Shown: piece by piece, positions 21,036-31,435 of the stretch
Numbering within the stretch: the stretch's first letter is position 1
Layout of the letters: every line of letters begins with the position of its first letter
Assembly: GCF_050947875.1 (NCBI RefSeq)
Contig: NC_134572.1
Coordinates: 156,881,105 to 156,945,104, forward strand
DNA length: 64,000 nucleotides
Reading direction: 5' to 3'
Origin: Dermacentor variabilis
Lineage: Eukaryota > Arthropoda > Arachnida > Ixodida > Ixodidae
Translations under genes and position numbers: made by a program
The notes under the pieces: generated by a model
What the model was told of the DNA's origin: nothing
What the model saw: only the letters and a program-made list of their open reading frames with translations
Database searches by the model: none

Positions 21036-22331
21036 ATGGAAACTCCCTTCCCCAAACTTCGTGATCGCCCTCCGAAACGAGGGCGCACCGAAGATTTTTT
21101 TCAGTTTTTCGGACACCAAATCCAGAATTTTCCCCGGTTCCACGTCATTCACTCTGAAAATCCAAACAAAGCAGTGCGAAACATATCACCATTCCTTTTC
21201 TCAAAATCCTTGACTGATGTTTTTGGACCAGGTTACAAGGTGTCCTGGATGGCAAGCGGTGACCTCCTCTTGGAGCTCCGCGACCAGAAGCAATATGAGC
21301 AACTACAGAAACTAGTGTCATTCGGGGAGACCCACCTAACAGTAACGCCACACCGTACAATGAACACCACCCGCGCTGTTGTTTCCGATGATGATCTGCT
21401 TGAGCTGACTGAGGCGGAGCTCCTGGAGGGCTTCAGTGAGCAAAATTTTATCAATGTTAGAAGAATAAAGATAAGGCGAGATGGTAAAGAGATTCAAACG
21501 AAGCACTTAATAATCACCTTTGGTTCAAGTGTCCTGCCCGATTCAATCGAGGCCGGGTACATCAAGCTCCGCGTTAGGCGGTACGTGCCCAACCCACTCC
21601 GCTGTTTCAAGTGCCAGCGCTTCGGCCACAGTTCGCAGAGTTGCCGAGGCCGCCAAACTTGTGCTAAATGTAGTGCCCAAGAACACACCACTGAAACGTG
21701 TGAGAACGCTTCCCACTGTGTAAACTGAGATGGGGAGCACGCCGCGTACTCGCGGTCGTGCCCCTCCTGGAAGAAGAAAAAAGAAATAGTAACGATCAAA
21801 GTGAAAGAGAATATATCGTTCAAAGAGGCACGAAGGCGGGTAGCATACCTGCCAAAGAAAACCTTTGCCGAAGTGGCGCGTCAGGGGGCAGCGTCACAAC
21901 GGCCTCCGGCGGCAGTCCGACCCACAAACAGTGAGTCGGCAGTTACGCCATCTGCCCCCGCGGCGGTTGCAGCTAGCGCTGCTCCGCCAACTAAGCAGAC
22001 GGGGCCATCGAACCCGAAGGTGGGCGCAGCCGAGGCTGCCCCAACCTCCGAGGCCCCCTCCAGCGCTGGCAACGGCCGGCGCAGCCAAATCCCTCAGGGA
22101 GCCCCATCGACCTCCGGGCTGGGGGGCGCAGGGGTTTTGCCTTCCGGGGCAGGACTCTCGCAGAAAACATCTCGCTCGCAAGAGCGCTTGTCCGGCGTCT
22201 CACAGGAGGCAATGGACACTACACCTGTCCTCAAGGCGCACCAAACGCCTAAGGAGCGCCGAGGTTCGCTCGAACGCTTCAGAAAGAGCAAAACCCCTAT
22301 TACAGGGCCTCGAAAGGGTTCTGTAATCTAA
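21036..22331 (+). pseudogene. LINE-E ORF1 (gag-like, one nonsense codon)
   Basis: I take the ATG at 21036 as start because the open frame upstream of it has no ATG. The protein has a basic head, an RRM-like middle region, then CCHC knuckles (CFKCQRFGHSSQSC and CAKCSAQEHTTETC). A third starts CVN, and a TGA at 21726 stands where its second Cys should be. The reading stays open in the same frame after the stop (EHAAYSRSCPSW, then an Ala/Pro/Ser-rich tail) to 22331. ORF1 binds element RNA as a ribonucleoprotein. It overlaps nothing and lies 47 bp before ORF2. Confidence 0.85.
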
Positions 22332-22378
22332 GACATCCCTTCCCTTTCCGTAAACACAGCACTAATTTAATTTAAAAT

Positions 22379-24988
22379 ATGGATACACAAATCATTCAAC
22401 GGAATGTCAGAGGTCTACTTAGGAATCTTGATGATGTTCAAGAACTCATCCATAAACACAATCCAAAAGTGCTGTGTTTACAGGAAACACACTTGAAATC
22501 AAAATACACAAACTTTCTTCAACAGTATGTCACATTTCGCAAAGATCGCGATGATGCTTTCGCATCATCGGGTGGTGTTGCAATTATAATTAATAAAAGC
22601 ATAGCCTGTCAACGTGTACAGCTACGAACGGCCCTTGAGGCAGTGGCGTTTCGGGCTATTCTGCTGAAGAAACTTATCACTATTTCCTCGCTTTATATTC
22701 CCCCACATTATAAACTAAGCAAACATGAATTTCAGTCCTTTATAGATGAATTGCCAGAACCCTATGTTGTTCTTGGCGATTTCAATGCGCATAACTACCT
22801 GTGGGGCGACCCTCATATAGATGCGCGAGGACGTCTTGTGGAACAATTCCTTTTTTCTTCTGGTGCGTGTCTGTTGAATAAGAAGCAACACACATATTAC
22901 TCTCTAGCAAACAGAACCTATTCTTCCATAGATCTTAGCATAGTCTCCCCGTCTGTACTGCCTGAACTTGAATGGGAAGTTGCCGACAACCCTTACGGCA
23001 GCGACCACTTGCCTATACTGCTAAGATCACCTAAAGAAAATGAATATCCACCACACGCTCCTAGGTGGAATATTGACACAGCAGACTGGGAGAGGTTCCG
23101 AAACTTAACTAGTATATCATGGGACGACATGTCTTCTTTAGAAATCGATGCTGCTGTGGAGTACTTCACAGCCTTTATAATAGATGCCGCATCTAAATGC
23201 ATACGTGAATTAAGCGGCTCGGCATGCAAACGGCATGTCCCGTGGTGGAACAATGAATGCAGAATCGCACGTAGGAATCAGAACAAAGCGTGGGAGATGC
23301 TACGCGCTTCGCCCACTGCAGAGAATCTTGTCAACTTTAAAAAAGTAAAATCCCAAGGTAGGAGAACCCGCCGACAGGCCAGAAGAGAAAACTGGCAAAA
23401 GTATCTATCGAGTATTAACTCGTTTAGGGATGAGGCCAAAGCCTGGAACAGAGTTAATAGGATGAGAGGTAAGCAAACATACTCAGTCCCCCTGGTAAAC
23501 ACACAGGGCGATACACTGCAAGACCAGGCCAACACACTTGGGGAGCACTTTGAGAGTGTATCAAGCTCAAATCATTATTCGCAATCCTTCCTAAAATATA
23601 AACAAATAGAAGAATGCAAGCCACTCATCAATAAATGCCGACAGAATGAACCGTACAATTGCCCTTTTAGTGCTGCCGAGTTGAAAGCTGCCTTGAGCGC
23701 ATGCAAGAGTTCCGCACCAGGATCTGATAGAATCATGTATGAAATGCTCAAAAACTTACACAATGACACGCAACTTACACTACTCACACTTTTCAACACC
23801 ATCTGGGATGCAGAGTACCTTCCAACCGCGTGGAAGGAAGCCATTGTAGTCCCTGTTTTGAAACAAGGCAAAGACCCTTCCTCAGTGGCAAGTTACCGCC
23901 CGATAGCCCTCACAAGTTGCATTTGTAAGGTGTTCGAAAGAATGATAAATCGGCGACTCATTCATTTCCTTGAACAGAGCAAAATGCTTGATCCTTATCA
24001 GTGCGGCTTCCGAGAAGGGCGCTCCACAACCGATCATCTCGTGCGTGTTGAAGGGAATATCCGGGACGCATTTATACATGAACAGTTCTTCCTATCGATA
24101 TTTCTCGATATGGAAAAGGCGTATGACACAACTTGGCGTTACGGAATCTTAAGAGACCTGTCAGAAATGGGCATCCACGGTAATATGTTTAATATAATAA
24201 AAAGCTATCTGTCAAATCGTACCTTCCGGGTAAAAGTCGGCAATGCACTCTCACGTCCTTTTACGCAAGAAACGGGTGTACCCCAAGGAGGCGTGCTCAG
24301 CTGCACGCTATTTATCGTGAAGATGAACACGCTTCGTGCTTCACTACCACCCGCCATCTTTTACTCTGTCTACGTGGACGACATTCAAATAGCTTTCAAA
24401 TCTTGTAACCTCACAGTCTGCGAGAGACAGGTACAGCATGGCCTGAACAAAGTGTCAATGTGGGCAGACAAGAATGGGTTTAAGATCAATCCTAACAAAA
24501 GCTCTTGTGTTCTTTTTACAAGAAAGAGAGGACTTATCCCAGATCCTTGCATAGAACTGCGTGGACAACAGATACCTGTAAACAAAGAACACAAATTTCT
24601 AGGTGCCATACTTGACTACCGACTCACCTTCGTCCCCCATACTAAACATCTCAAAGAAAAGTGTCTAAAAACAATGAACATAATCAAAGTTCTATCCCAG
24701 ACTACGTGGGGTAGTGACAGGAAGTGCTTAATGAATCTCTATAAAAGCCTCATTCGATCACGACTAGACTATGGCGCCGTGATTTACCACTCTGCCGCCC
24801 CGAGCGCACTAAGGATGCTAGACCCAGTCCACCATCTAGGAATCCGACTGGCCACTGGCGCTTTCAGAACGAGTCTCATACAAAGTTTATATGTAGAATC
24901 AAATGAGTGGTCACTTCATCTGCAGAGAACATACATCAGCCATACATATTTTCTGAAAGTCCACTCAAACCCCCAACATCCGTTTTAG
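22379..24988 (+). CDS. LINE-E ORF2 part 1: endonuclease and reverse transcriptase (869 codons)
   Basis: This is the longest open frame of the window. Residues 1-215 are an APE-type endonuclease: QRNVRG with Asn9, LCLQETH with Glu36, VLGDFNAH with Asp134 and Asn136, and GSDH with Asp209 and His210. All catalytic positions are kept. RT follows at about 430-710: YRPIALTSC, motif A LDMEKAYDTTW (Asp577), motif B GVPQGGVLS (633-641) and YVDD at 665-668, where Ala is the more usual second residue in LINEs. A thumb region runs to the end. The frame closes at TAG because of one indel at about 24975-24986; the next frame carries RNase H directly. Its reaction is target-primed reverse transcription. Confidence 0.9.
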   Translation: MDTQIIQRNVRGLLRNLDDVQELIHKHNPKVLCLQETHLKSKYTNFLQQYVTFRKDRDDAFASSGGVAIIINKSIACQRVQLRTALEAVAFRAILLKKLITISSLYIPPHYKLSKHEFQSFIDELPEPYVVLGDFNAHNYLWGDPHIDARGRLVEQFLFSSGACLLNKKQHTYYSLANRTYSSIDLSIVSPSVLPELEWEVADNPYGSDHLPILLRSPKENEYPPHAPRWNIDTADWERFRNLTSISWDDMSSLEIDAAVEYFTAFIIDAASKCIRELSGSACKRHVPWWNNECRIARRNQNKAWEMLRASPTAENLVNFKKVKSQGRRTRRQARRENWQKYLSSINSFRDEAKAWNRVNRMRGKQTYSVPLVNTQGDTLQDQANTLGEHFESVSSSNHYSQSFLKYKQIEECKPLINKCRQNEPYNCPFSAAELKAALSACKSSAPGSDRIMYEMLKNLHNDTQLTLLTLFNTIWDAEYLPTAWKEAIVVPVLKQGKDPSSVASYRPIALTSCICKVFERMINRRLIHFLEQSKMLDPYQCGFREGRSTTDHLVRVEGNIRDAFIHEQFFLSIFLDMEKAYDTTWRYGILRDLSEMGIHGNMFNIIKSYLSNRTFRVKVGNALSRPFTQETGVPQGGVLSCTLFIVKMNTLRASLPPAIFYSVYVDDIQIAFKSCNLTVCERQVQHGLNKVSMWADKNGFKINPNKSSCVLFTRKRGLIPDPCIELRGQQIPVNKEHKFLGAILDYRLTFVPHTKHLKEKCLKTMNIIKVLSQTTWGSDRKCLMNLYKSLIRSRLDYGAVIYHSAAPSALRMLDPVHHLGIRLATGAFRTSLIQSLYVESNEWSLHLQRTYISHTYFLKVHSNPQHPF

Positions 24989-25001
24989 TACCATTAATGA
25001 C

Positions 25002-26129
25002 ATGACATGTGCTACACTCTTTCGCAGTCGTCCGTCCGTCAGACAGCCTTTCTCGCTGCGTGTGAGGGAGCTTAGCGAAGAAATGCACGTTCCACTCCTC
25101 GAGCTTCGCCTAATGCATCCAGCCAAGCTGCTACCTCCTTGGGAGTGGCAGCTCATACACTGTGATATATCGTTCGTGGAAGTCACAAAGCATGCCCCAG
25201 AGATTGAAATCAAGATGCATTTCCGGGAACTCCAGCACAAATACTCCTGCACGGAGTTCTACACAGACGCATCAAAGTCACACGACGGGGTATCCTATGC
25301 AGCCGTCGGTCCATCCTTCTCGGAATCCGACGTACTGCACCCGGAAACTAGTATCTTTACGGCTGAGGCCTACGCACTGCTGTCGGCCGTAAAGCATATA
25401 AATAAATCACAACTCCAGAAATCAATTATATGTACGGACTCCCTCAGTGTTGTGAAGGCCTTGATGTCTTTCTGTAATCACAAAAATTCAGTATTTAATG
25501 AGCTCTACTCCGCACTGTGCAAAGCATATATATCTAACCAACATGTGATCATATGCTGGGTGCCTGGACATAGGGGCATCGAGGGAAACGTTCTAGCCGA
25601 CCAGATGGCCACATCAGTCTTATTGCATGCAGTTAATCCTACTGCTTCGGTCCCTGTCACAGACCTGAAGCCTTTCTTAAGAAGGAAACTACGAAGCCAC
25701 TGGCAACGCATGTGGGACGAAGAAATAAATAATAAACTGCATGTAATAAAGCCACAATTAGGTTTCTGGCCTCTTGTAACAAAATGCCGCCGGACAGATG
25801 TGCTATTCTGCCGCCTAAGAATAGGACACACTTTTGGCACACATAACTTTTTACTCACGGGAAACGAGCCTCCAACCTGTGGTAGATGCGGGGAGAGGCT
25901 GACCGTCCTCCACGTCCTACTGGAGTGTCGGGAAGCCGAACCCGAAAGAAAAAAGCATTTTCTCTTAGCATACAGGCACCACATCCCCCTTCATCCTGTT
26001 ATGTTACTTGGTCCAGAACCACTCTTTGACACCAACGCCGTCTTAGGTTTTTTGAAAGATGTTGTGTTGCATGTTATTACCCCACACGTTCGTAGCGCTT
26101 CCTCTCTTCTGAGGATGTCGTTGCGATAA
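25002..26129 (+). CDS. LINE-E ORF2 part 2: RNase H and C-terminal zinc-like motif
   Basis: This is the continuation of ORF2 in another frame; the coding sense already runs upstream of the ATG at 25002, from about 24978. RNase H I-type catalytic residues are visible: FYTDAS (Asp89), FTAEAYAL (Glu122), CTDSLS (Asp146) and WVPGHRGIEGN...AD (His190, Asp200). A C-terminal CX2C...HX4C motif (TCGRCGERLTVLHVLLEC, about residues 292-310) ends the protein, as in many I-group and Jockey-like LINEs. RNase H removes template RNA. The domain itself is undamaged, so only the frameshift separates it from RT. Confidence 0.9.
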   Translation: MTCATLFRSRPSVRQPFSLRVRELSEEMHVPLLELRLMHPAKLLPPWEWQLIHCDISFVEVTKHAPEIEIKMHFRELQHKYSCTEFYTDASKSHDGVSYAAVGPSFSESDVLHPETSIFTAEAYALLSAVKHINKSQLQKSIICTDSLSVVKALMSFCNHKNSVFNELYSALCKAYISNQHVIICWVPGHRGIEGNVLADQMATSVLLHAVNPTASVPVTDLKPFLRRKLRSHWQRMWDEEINNKLHVIKPQLGFWPLVTKCRRTDVLFCRLRIGHTFGTHNFLLTGNEPPTCGRCGERLTVLHVLLECREAEPERKKHFLLAYRHHIPLHPVMLLGPEPLFDTNAVLGFLKDVVLHVITPHVRSASSLLRMSLR

Positions 26130-26394
26130 TTATTTTGAATAAGCACATGCCTCTAGGCCCTTGTGGTTCAAGGGCTCTGGCGAGGCTGTAGTGCTGTAAG
26201 CAATTTAACGTCTCGCATATTTTAAACAATGCATCATTCTTTTACGATGGATTTTAATCTTCACAGTCTTCGTCATTAATCATCGCCATAATTTTATAGC
26301 ACGTAGATTTTACGCACTTTACAGCGACTATTTTTAGGCCACTTTACAGCCAAGTCACATCTTCCATAATACATCGTTAACACTACCATTTGTC

Positions 26395-27984
26395 ATGGCG
26401 CTCTTTGGCCATACCTGGCCCTTGCGCCACAAAACACTACACATAATCATCAAGAATACCTGGCTCCGGACAGGCCGCCATTGGAATGTGAACCTGGCAA
26501 CGTTTAACGTTAGAACGTTATCTAGTGAGGCGAATCTAGCAGTGCTTTTGGAGGAATTAGAGGGTAGTAAATGGGATATCATAGGGCTCAGTGAGGTTAC
26601 GAGGACAAAAGAAGCATATACAGTGCTAAAAAGCGGGCACGTACTGTGCTACCGGGGCTTAGCGGAGAGACGAGAACTAGGAGTCGGATGCCTGATTAAT
26701 AAGGAAATAGCTGGTAACATACAGGAATTTTATAGCATTAACCAGAGGGTGGCAGGTCTTGTTGTGAAACTTAAAAAGAGGTACAAATTGAAAGTGGTAC
26801 AAGTCTATGCCCCTACATGCAGTCATGATGACCAGGAAGTCGAAAGCTTTTATGAGGACGTGCAATCGGCGATGGCTAAAGTCAAAACAAAATACACTGT
26901 ACTGATGGGCGACTTCAATGCCAGGGTAGGCAAGAAGCAGGCTGGAGACAAGTCAGTGGGGGAATATGGCATAGGCTCTAGGAATAGCAGAGGAGAGTTA
27001 TTAGTAGAGTTTGCAGAACAGAATAATATGCGGATAATGAATACTTTTTTCCGCAAGCGGGTTAGCCGAAGGTGGACGTGGAGGAGCCCGAATGGTGAGA
27101 CTAAAAATGAAATCGACTTTATACTCTGCGCGAACCCTGGCATCATACAAGATATAGACGTGCTCGGCAAGGTACGCTGCAGTGACCATAGGATGGTAAA
27201 AACTCGAATTAGCCTAGACTTGAGGAGGGAACGGAAGAAACTGGTACACAAGAAGCCAATCAATGAGTTAGCGGTAAGAGGGAAATTAGAGGAATTCCGG
27301 ATCAAGCTACAGAACAGGTATTCGGCTTTAACTCAGGAAGAGGACCTTAGTGTTGAAGCAATGAACGACAATCTCATGGGCATCACTAAGGAGTGCGCAA
27401 TAGAAGTCGGTGGTAACGCCGTTAAACAGGAAACCAGTAAGCTGTCGCAGGAGACGAAAGATCTGATCAAGAAACGCCAATGTATGAAAGCCTCTAACCC
27501 TACAGCTAGAATAGAACTGGCAGAACTTTCTAAGATAATCAACAAGCGTAAGACTGCGGACATCAGGAACTATAATATGGATAGAATTGAACAGGCTCTC
27601 AGGAACGGAGGAAGCCTAAAAACAGTGAAGAAGAAACCAGGAATAGGCAAGAATGAGATGTGTGCGTTAAGAGACAAAGCCGGCAATAACGTTACTAATA
27701 TGGGTGAGATAGTTCAAGTGGCTGAGGAGTTCTATAGAGATTTATACGGTACCAGTGGCACCCAAGACGATAGTGGAAGAGAGAATAGCCTAGAGGAATT
27801 CGAAATCCCACAGGTAACGCCAGAAGAAGTAAAGAAAGCCTTAGGAGCTATGCAAAGGGGGACGGCAGCTGGGCAGGATCAGGTAACAGCAGATTTGTTG
27901 AAGGATGGTGGTCAGATTGTTCTAGAGAAACTGGCCACCCTGTATAAGCAATGCCTCATAACCTCGAGCGTACCGGAATCTTGA
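26395..27984 (+). CDS. RTE endonuclease and pre-RT region (ends at nonsense codon)
   Basis: The true RTE sequence starts at about 26460 (WLRTGRHWNVNLATFNVRT). The ATG at 26395 lies in the LINE-E 3' UTR and gives about 22 foreign residues. APE motifs are intact: FNVRTL, GLSEVTR, LMGDFNARVG, and a RCSDHRMVKTRI end. A helical linker follows to the RT entry (GTAAGQDQVTADLLKDG). TGA at 27982 replaces a codon in the middle of a conserved block (PES, stop, KNAN), so the RT that follows in the same frame is cut off. Confidence 0.85.
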   Translation: MALFGHTWPLRHKTLHIIIKNTWLRTGRHWNVNLATFNVRTLSSEANLAVLLEELEGSKWDIIGLSEVTRTKEAYTVLKSGHVLCYRGLAERRELGVGCLINKEIAGNIQEFYSINQRVAGLVVKLKKRYKLKVVQVYAPTCSHDDQEVESFYEDVQSAMAKVKTKYTVLMGDFNARVGKKQAGDKSVGEYGIGSRNSRGELLVEFAEQNNMRIMNTFFRKRVSRRWTWRSPNGETKNEIDFILCANPGIIQDIDVLGKVRCSDHRMVKTRISLDLRRERKKLVHKKPINELAVRGKLEEFRIKLQNRYSALTQEEDLSVEAMNDNLMGITKECAIEVGGNAVKQETSKLSQETKDLIKKRQCMKASNPTARIELAELSKIINKRKTADIRNYNMDRIEQALRNGGSLKTVKKKPGIGKNEMCALRDKAGNNVTNMGEIVQVAEEFYRDLYGTSGTQDDSGRENSLEEFEIPQVTPEEVKKALGAMQRGTAAGQDQVTADLLKDGGQIVLEKLATLYKQCLITSSVPES

Positions 27985-29333
27985 AAGAACGCTAACATAT
28001 TCCTAATCCTTAAGAAAGGGGACGCCAAAGACTTGAAAAATTATAGACCGATCAGCTTGCTGTCCGTTGCCTACAAAGTATTTACTAAGGTAATCGTAAA
28101 TAGAATCAGGAACACCTTAGACTTCTGTCAACCAAAGGACCAGGCAGGATTCCGTAAAGGCTACTCAACAATAGACTATATTCACACTATCAATCAAGTG
28201 AAATCAAGTGATAGAGAAATGTGCAAAATATAACCAACCCTTATATATAGCTTTCATTGATTACGAGAAAGCGTTTGATTCAGTCGAAACCTCAGCAGTC
28301 ATGGAGGCATTACGGAATCAGGGTGTAGATGAGCCATATGCAAAAATACTGGAAGATATCTATAGCGGCTCCACAGCCACCGTAGTCCTCCACAAAGAAA
28401 GCAACAAAATCCCAATAAAGAAAGGCGTCAGACAGGGGGCTACGATCTCTCCAGTGCTATTCACAGCATGTTTACAGGAGGAATTCAGAGACCTCGAGTG
28501 GGAAGAATTTGGGATAAAAGTTGATGGAGAATACCTTAGCAACTTGCGATTCGCTGATGATATTGCCTTGCTTAGTAATTCAGGAGACCAATTGCTATAC
28601 ATGCTCACTGACCTGGAGAGGCAAAGCAGAAGGGTGGGTCTGAAAATTAATCTGCAGAAAACTAAAGTAATGTTTAACACTCTCGGAAGAGAACAGCAGT
28701 TTACGATAGGTAGCGAGGCTCTGGAAGTGGTAAGGGAATACATCTACTTAGGGCAGGTAGTGACCACGGATCCGGATCATGAGACTGAAATAACCAGAAG
28801 AATAAGAATGGGCTGGGGTGCGTTTGGCAGGCATTCTCAAATCATGAACAGCAGGTTGCCGCTATCCCTCAAAAGGAAAGTGTATAACAGCTGTGTGTTA
28901 CCAGTACTCACATATGGGGCAGAAACCTGGAGGCTTACGAAAAGGGTTCTACTGAAATTGAGGACGACGCAATGAGCTATGGAAAGAAGAATGATGGGTG
29001 TAACGTTAAAGGATAAGAAAAGAGCAGATTGGGTGAGACAACAAACGCGGGTAAATGACATCTTAGTTGAAATCAAGAAAAAGAAATGGGTATGGGCCGG
29101 ACATGTAATGAGGAGGCAGGATAACCGATGGTCATTAAGGGTTACGGACTGGATTCCAAGGGTAGGGAAGCGTAGCAGGGGGCGGCAGAAAGTTAGGTGG
29201 GCGGATGACATTAGGACGTTTGCAGGGACAACATGGCCACAATTAGTACATGACCGGGGTAGTTGGAGAAGTATGGGAGAGGCCTTTGCCCTGCAGTGGG
29301 CGTAAATAGGCTGCTGCTGATGATGATGATGCT
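26459..29333 (+). mobile_element. RTE-clade LINE with (TGA)n tail
   Basis: This is a single-ORF RTE-type element (endonuclease and RT, no RNase H) ending in a GATGATGATGATG tract at about 29316-29332, the usual microsatellite-like tail of RTE/BovB relatives. It abuts the 3' tail of LINE-E on the left and resumes into gypsy-1 coding sequence on the right. Other copies in the window: 263-545, 44165-45340 and 59400-61135. It carries two in-frame TGA codons and a 10-bp tandem duplication. Confidence 0.85.
28033..29305 (+). pseudogene. RTE reverse transcriptase (frameshift and stop)
   Basis: The RT continues from 27985. [13 protein letters not shown] leads into the fingers up to about 28200, where a 10-bp tandem duplication (CAATCAAGTGAAATCAAGTG) shifts the frame. 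In the new frame (28208-28975) come motif A FIDYEKAFDSVE, motif B GVRQGATISPVLF and the FADD box (LRFADDIALLSN), all intact. A TGA at 28973 stands in the AMERRMMG region where CGA is expected, a CpG-type change. The C-terminal block KKKWVWAGHVMRRQDNRW ends at 29303. Confidence 0.88.
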
Positions 29334-29339
29334 GACGCA

Positions 29340-29927
29340 GTGGACCCGCTAAGGAAACTCCTAAGGCAAGGAGAAGCCTTTGTCTGGGATTGGGATACTG
29401 AATGCACCTTTCATGCGATTAAAAACGCACTTGCATCACGCCCGGTGGTGCGCATGTTTCAACCGCATCTTCCTATTGTTGTGACGGTTGATGCTTCTCA
29501 CGTTGGCATAGGAGCCATGCTGCAGCAAAAATGCGGATATGAGCTCTTTGCAGTAGCTTTTGCTTTTTGTACGTTATCTTCCGCAGAACCACGGTACTCC
29601 TTAGGCTAACGGGAAGCATTGGCATGTCTGTTTGCGTGTGAACACTCATATGTTAACTTGTGGGGTCGACAGTTCACTCTACGAACCAATTACCAAGCTC
29701 TAGTCGCATTGCTATCTTCAAAGGGTCCTGGGCAGCGACCATTAAGCATTTCAAGGTGGAGTGCAAGATTGCTATATCACAATTTCATCATTGAGTACTG
29801 TAAAGGTGACCAAAATGTCATTGCGGACGCATTGTCACGCTTACCTGTCCCTCCGGAATGTGAACCAGCACTAGATGAGGAAATAGTGTCTTTGGTTTCA
29901 TATTGTATCAGAAAGGAAGAATTATAA
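29340..29927 (+). pseudogene. gypsy-1 RNase H (resumes after nested insertion)
   Basis: Coding sequence resumes with DPLRKLLRQGEAFVWDWD (RT thumb), then RNase H: VVTVDASHVGIGAML (catalytic Asp), SSAEPRYS, and after a TAA at 29607 REALACLFACEH, LWGRQFTLRTNYQALV (Asp of the usual TDH changed to Asn) and NVIADALSRLPV. The family identity fits the RT at 18.5-19.25 kb. Confidence 0.85.
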
Positions 29928-31428
29928 GCAGCTACACAAGCAGATCCAGTGTGGCAAGCATTACAAGACAAAATAGTAAAAGGATGGAGAACTGCGGCGG
30001 ACCTTCCGCAAGAGTTACAGGCATATGCTGCTGTACAGTCCGAATTGCCTTAAGTGGATAAACTGCTTCTCCAAGGTGAACGTATTGTCCCTCCTGCTTC
30101 CTTGCGTCAGACACTCCTGTATGTTGCTCATGACAGTCACTTAGGCATCACGAAAACCAAGCTGAGATTGTGAGGCATCTACTGGTGGCCTCACATGGAT
30201 AGGCAAGTTGAGGAACTTGTGAGAAACTGCTTCGTGTGCCAACAAGCAGATAAATCGGCCAAACGATCTTTTGCTCCATTACAACCTGTCGAATGGCCAT
30301 TAAGACCATGGGACAAGTTAGCCATAGACATAATAGGCCTTCTATATCGTGCTCCACAGTATGGACGTTTTGCTTTGGCCATGGTTGACTATCATTCCAA
30401 GTGGCCCGAAGTTGCTTTGCTGCCTTCCGTCACATCCGAGGCCATCATGTGCAGTCTCATGTTCATATTCAGTAGAAAAGGATTTCGTGATGTTGTAGTG
30501 TCCGACAATGGACCACAAGTTTGTTTCTGCACAGTTGAAAAACTTCCTGGAGGAAAGAGCCATTAAGTATTTCTTATCTTCTCTTTACTACCCACAGGCC
30601 AATGACCAGGTAGAAAGATTTAACCATGTCTTTGAAGAGTTCATACGGATTAATATTTTGGAAGAGCGAGACCTCAGGCTTGCGGTCTTAGAATACTTAG
30701 CAATTTGCAGGTTTAATCCACACATAGGCACAAATGAAGTTTTACTGATACTCCACATGTGACTACCGGTGTGTCTCCAGCTATGCTGCTCCATAGTCGA
30801 CGACCAAGAACTCGTCTGGACGTCGCCAACATGCCTCCAATTCATCCTAAATTTGCTTCCACAAAGTCGCGCCAGGAAGTGCAGAGTAGAGTACGTCAAA
30901 AACAGGAATATAGTAAACAGTATGTGGATCGTCGACGCGCAACCAAATGTCCTCAGTGTCAAAACACTGTGGTCCGTTAAGATTTATCGCAAAGTAGGTC
31001 GATGTACTTTTCAGCTTGAAAATGGCAAGCGTTCGAATGCTTCTAAACTGGTGAACTACTCCGTACGTCAGGGTGAAACAACAAATGAAAGGAGTCATTT
31101 CTATGACGACACATCCTTTGACGATAGTTTTCCACCTTATCTACCTGCTCCTACTGGTACCCGTTTTCCTGCAGCAGTCACTTCTTTGGAACCGCCTGTT
31201 TCACCTCCGCCACCGGGTTCACCCCGTGCAGAAAAGTCCCCTGACCGTCCGTACTACACTCTTCCTCAAGACACTGCTCCTGAAAACACTCAGGACACTG
31301 ACACGCCTTCCAATCCCTGTATTAGTAACACTTTTCTTGTTCCTCCTCTACAACCTGAACCAGTCCTCCGTAGGTCTACGCGTCATAGACAAACTCCGGT
31401 ACGGCTTAAGGATTATGTTTCCAAGTAG
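29928..31428 (+). pseudogene. gypsy-1 integrase and C-terminal tail (broken)
   Basis: After a stop at 29925 the polyprotein continues as an HHCC zinc domain (LLYVAHDSHLGITKTK, then NCFVCQQADK, with a TGA between). The catalytic core has LAIDIIGLL (Asp), VVSDNGPQV (Asp) and YPQANDQVERFN (Glu). Frame changes occur near 30520, 30745 and 30960. The tail frame 30769-31428 is Pro/Ser-rich and ends in LRRSTRHRQTPVRLKDYV, a usual end of Ty3/gypsy pol in arthropods. All three acidic residues are present in pieces. Confidence 0.85.
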
Positions 31429-31435
31429 CTTTCTG

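Larger units (their letters stand above)
19800..26455 (+). mobile_element. LINE-E: near-full-length RNase H-type LINE
   Basis: This is a two-ORF non-LTR retrotransposon: ORF1 with zinc knuckles (21036-22331) and ORF2 with endonuclease, RT and RNase H (22379-26129), then a 3' UTR of about 330 bp ending in a short ATCATCA tract near 26455. The 5' boundary (about 19800) is approximate. A pre-insertion sequence can be followed across the SINE at 19937-20175 into a B-box-like 5' region. The domain order fits the I/R1/LOA group and not Jockey or CR1, which lack RNase H. Only one stop and one frameshift interrupt it, so it inserted rather recently. Confidence 0.8.
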
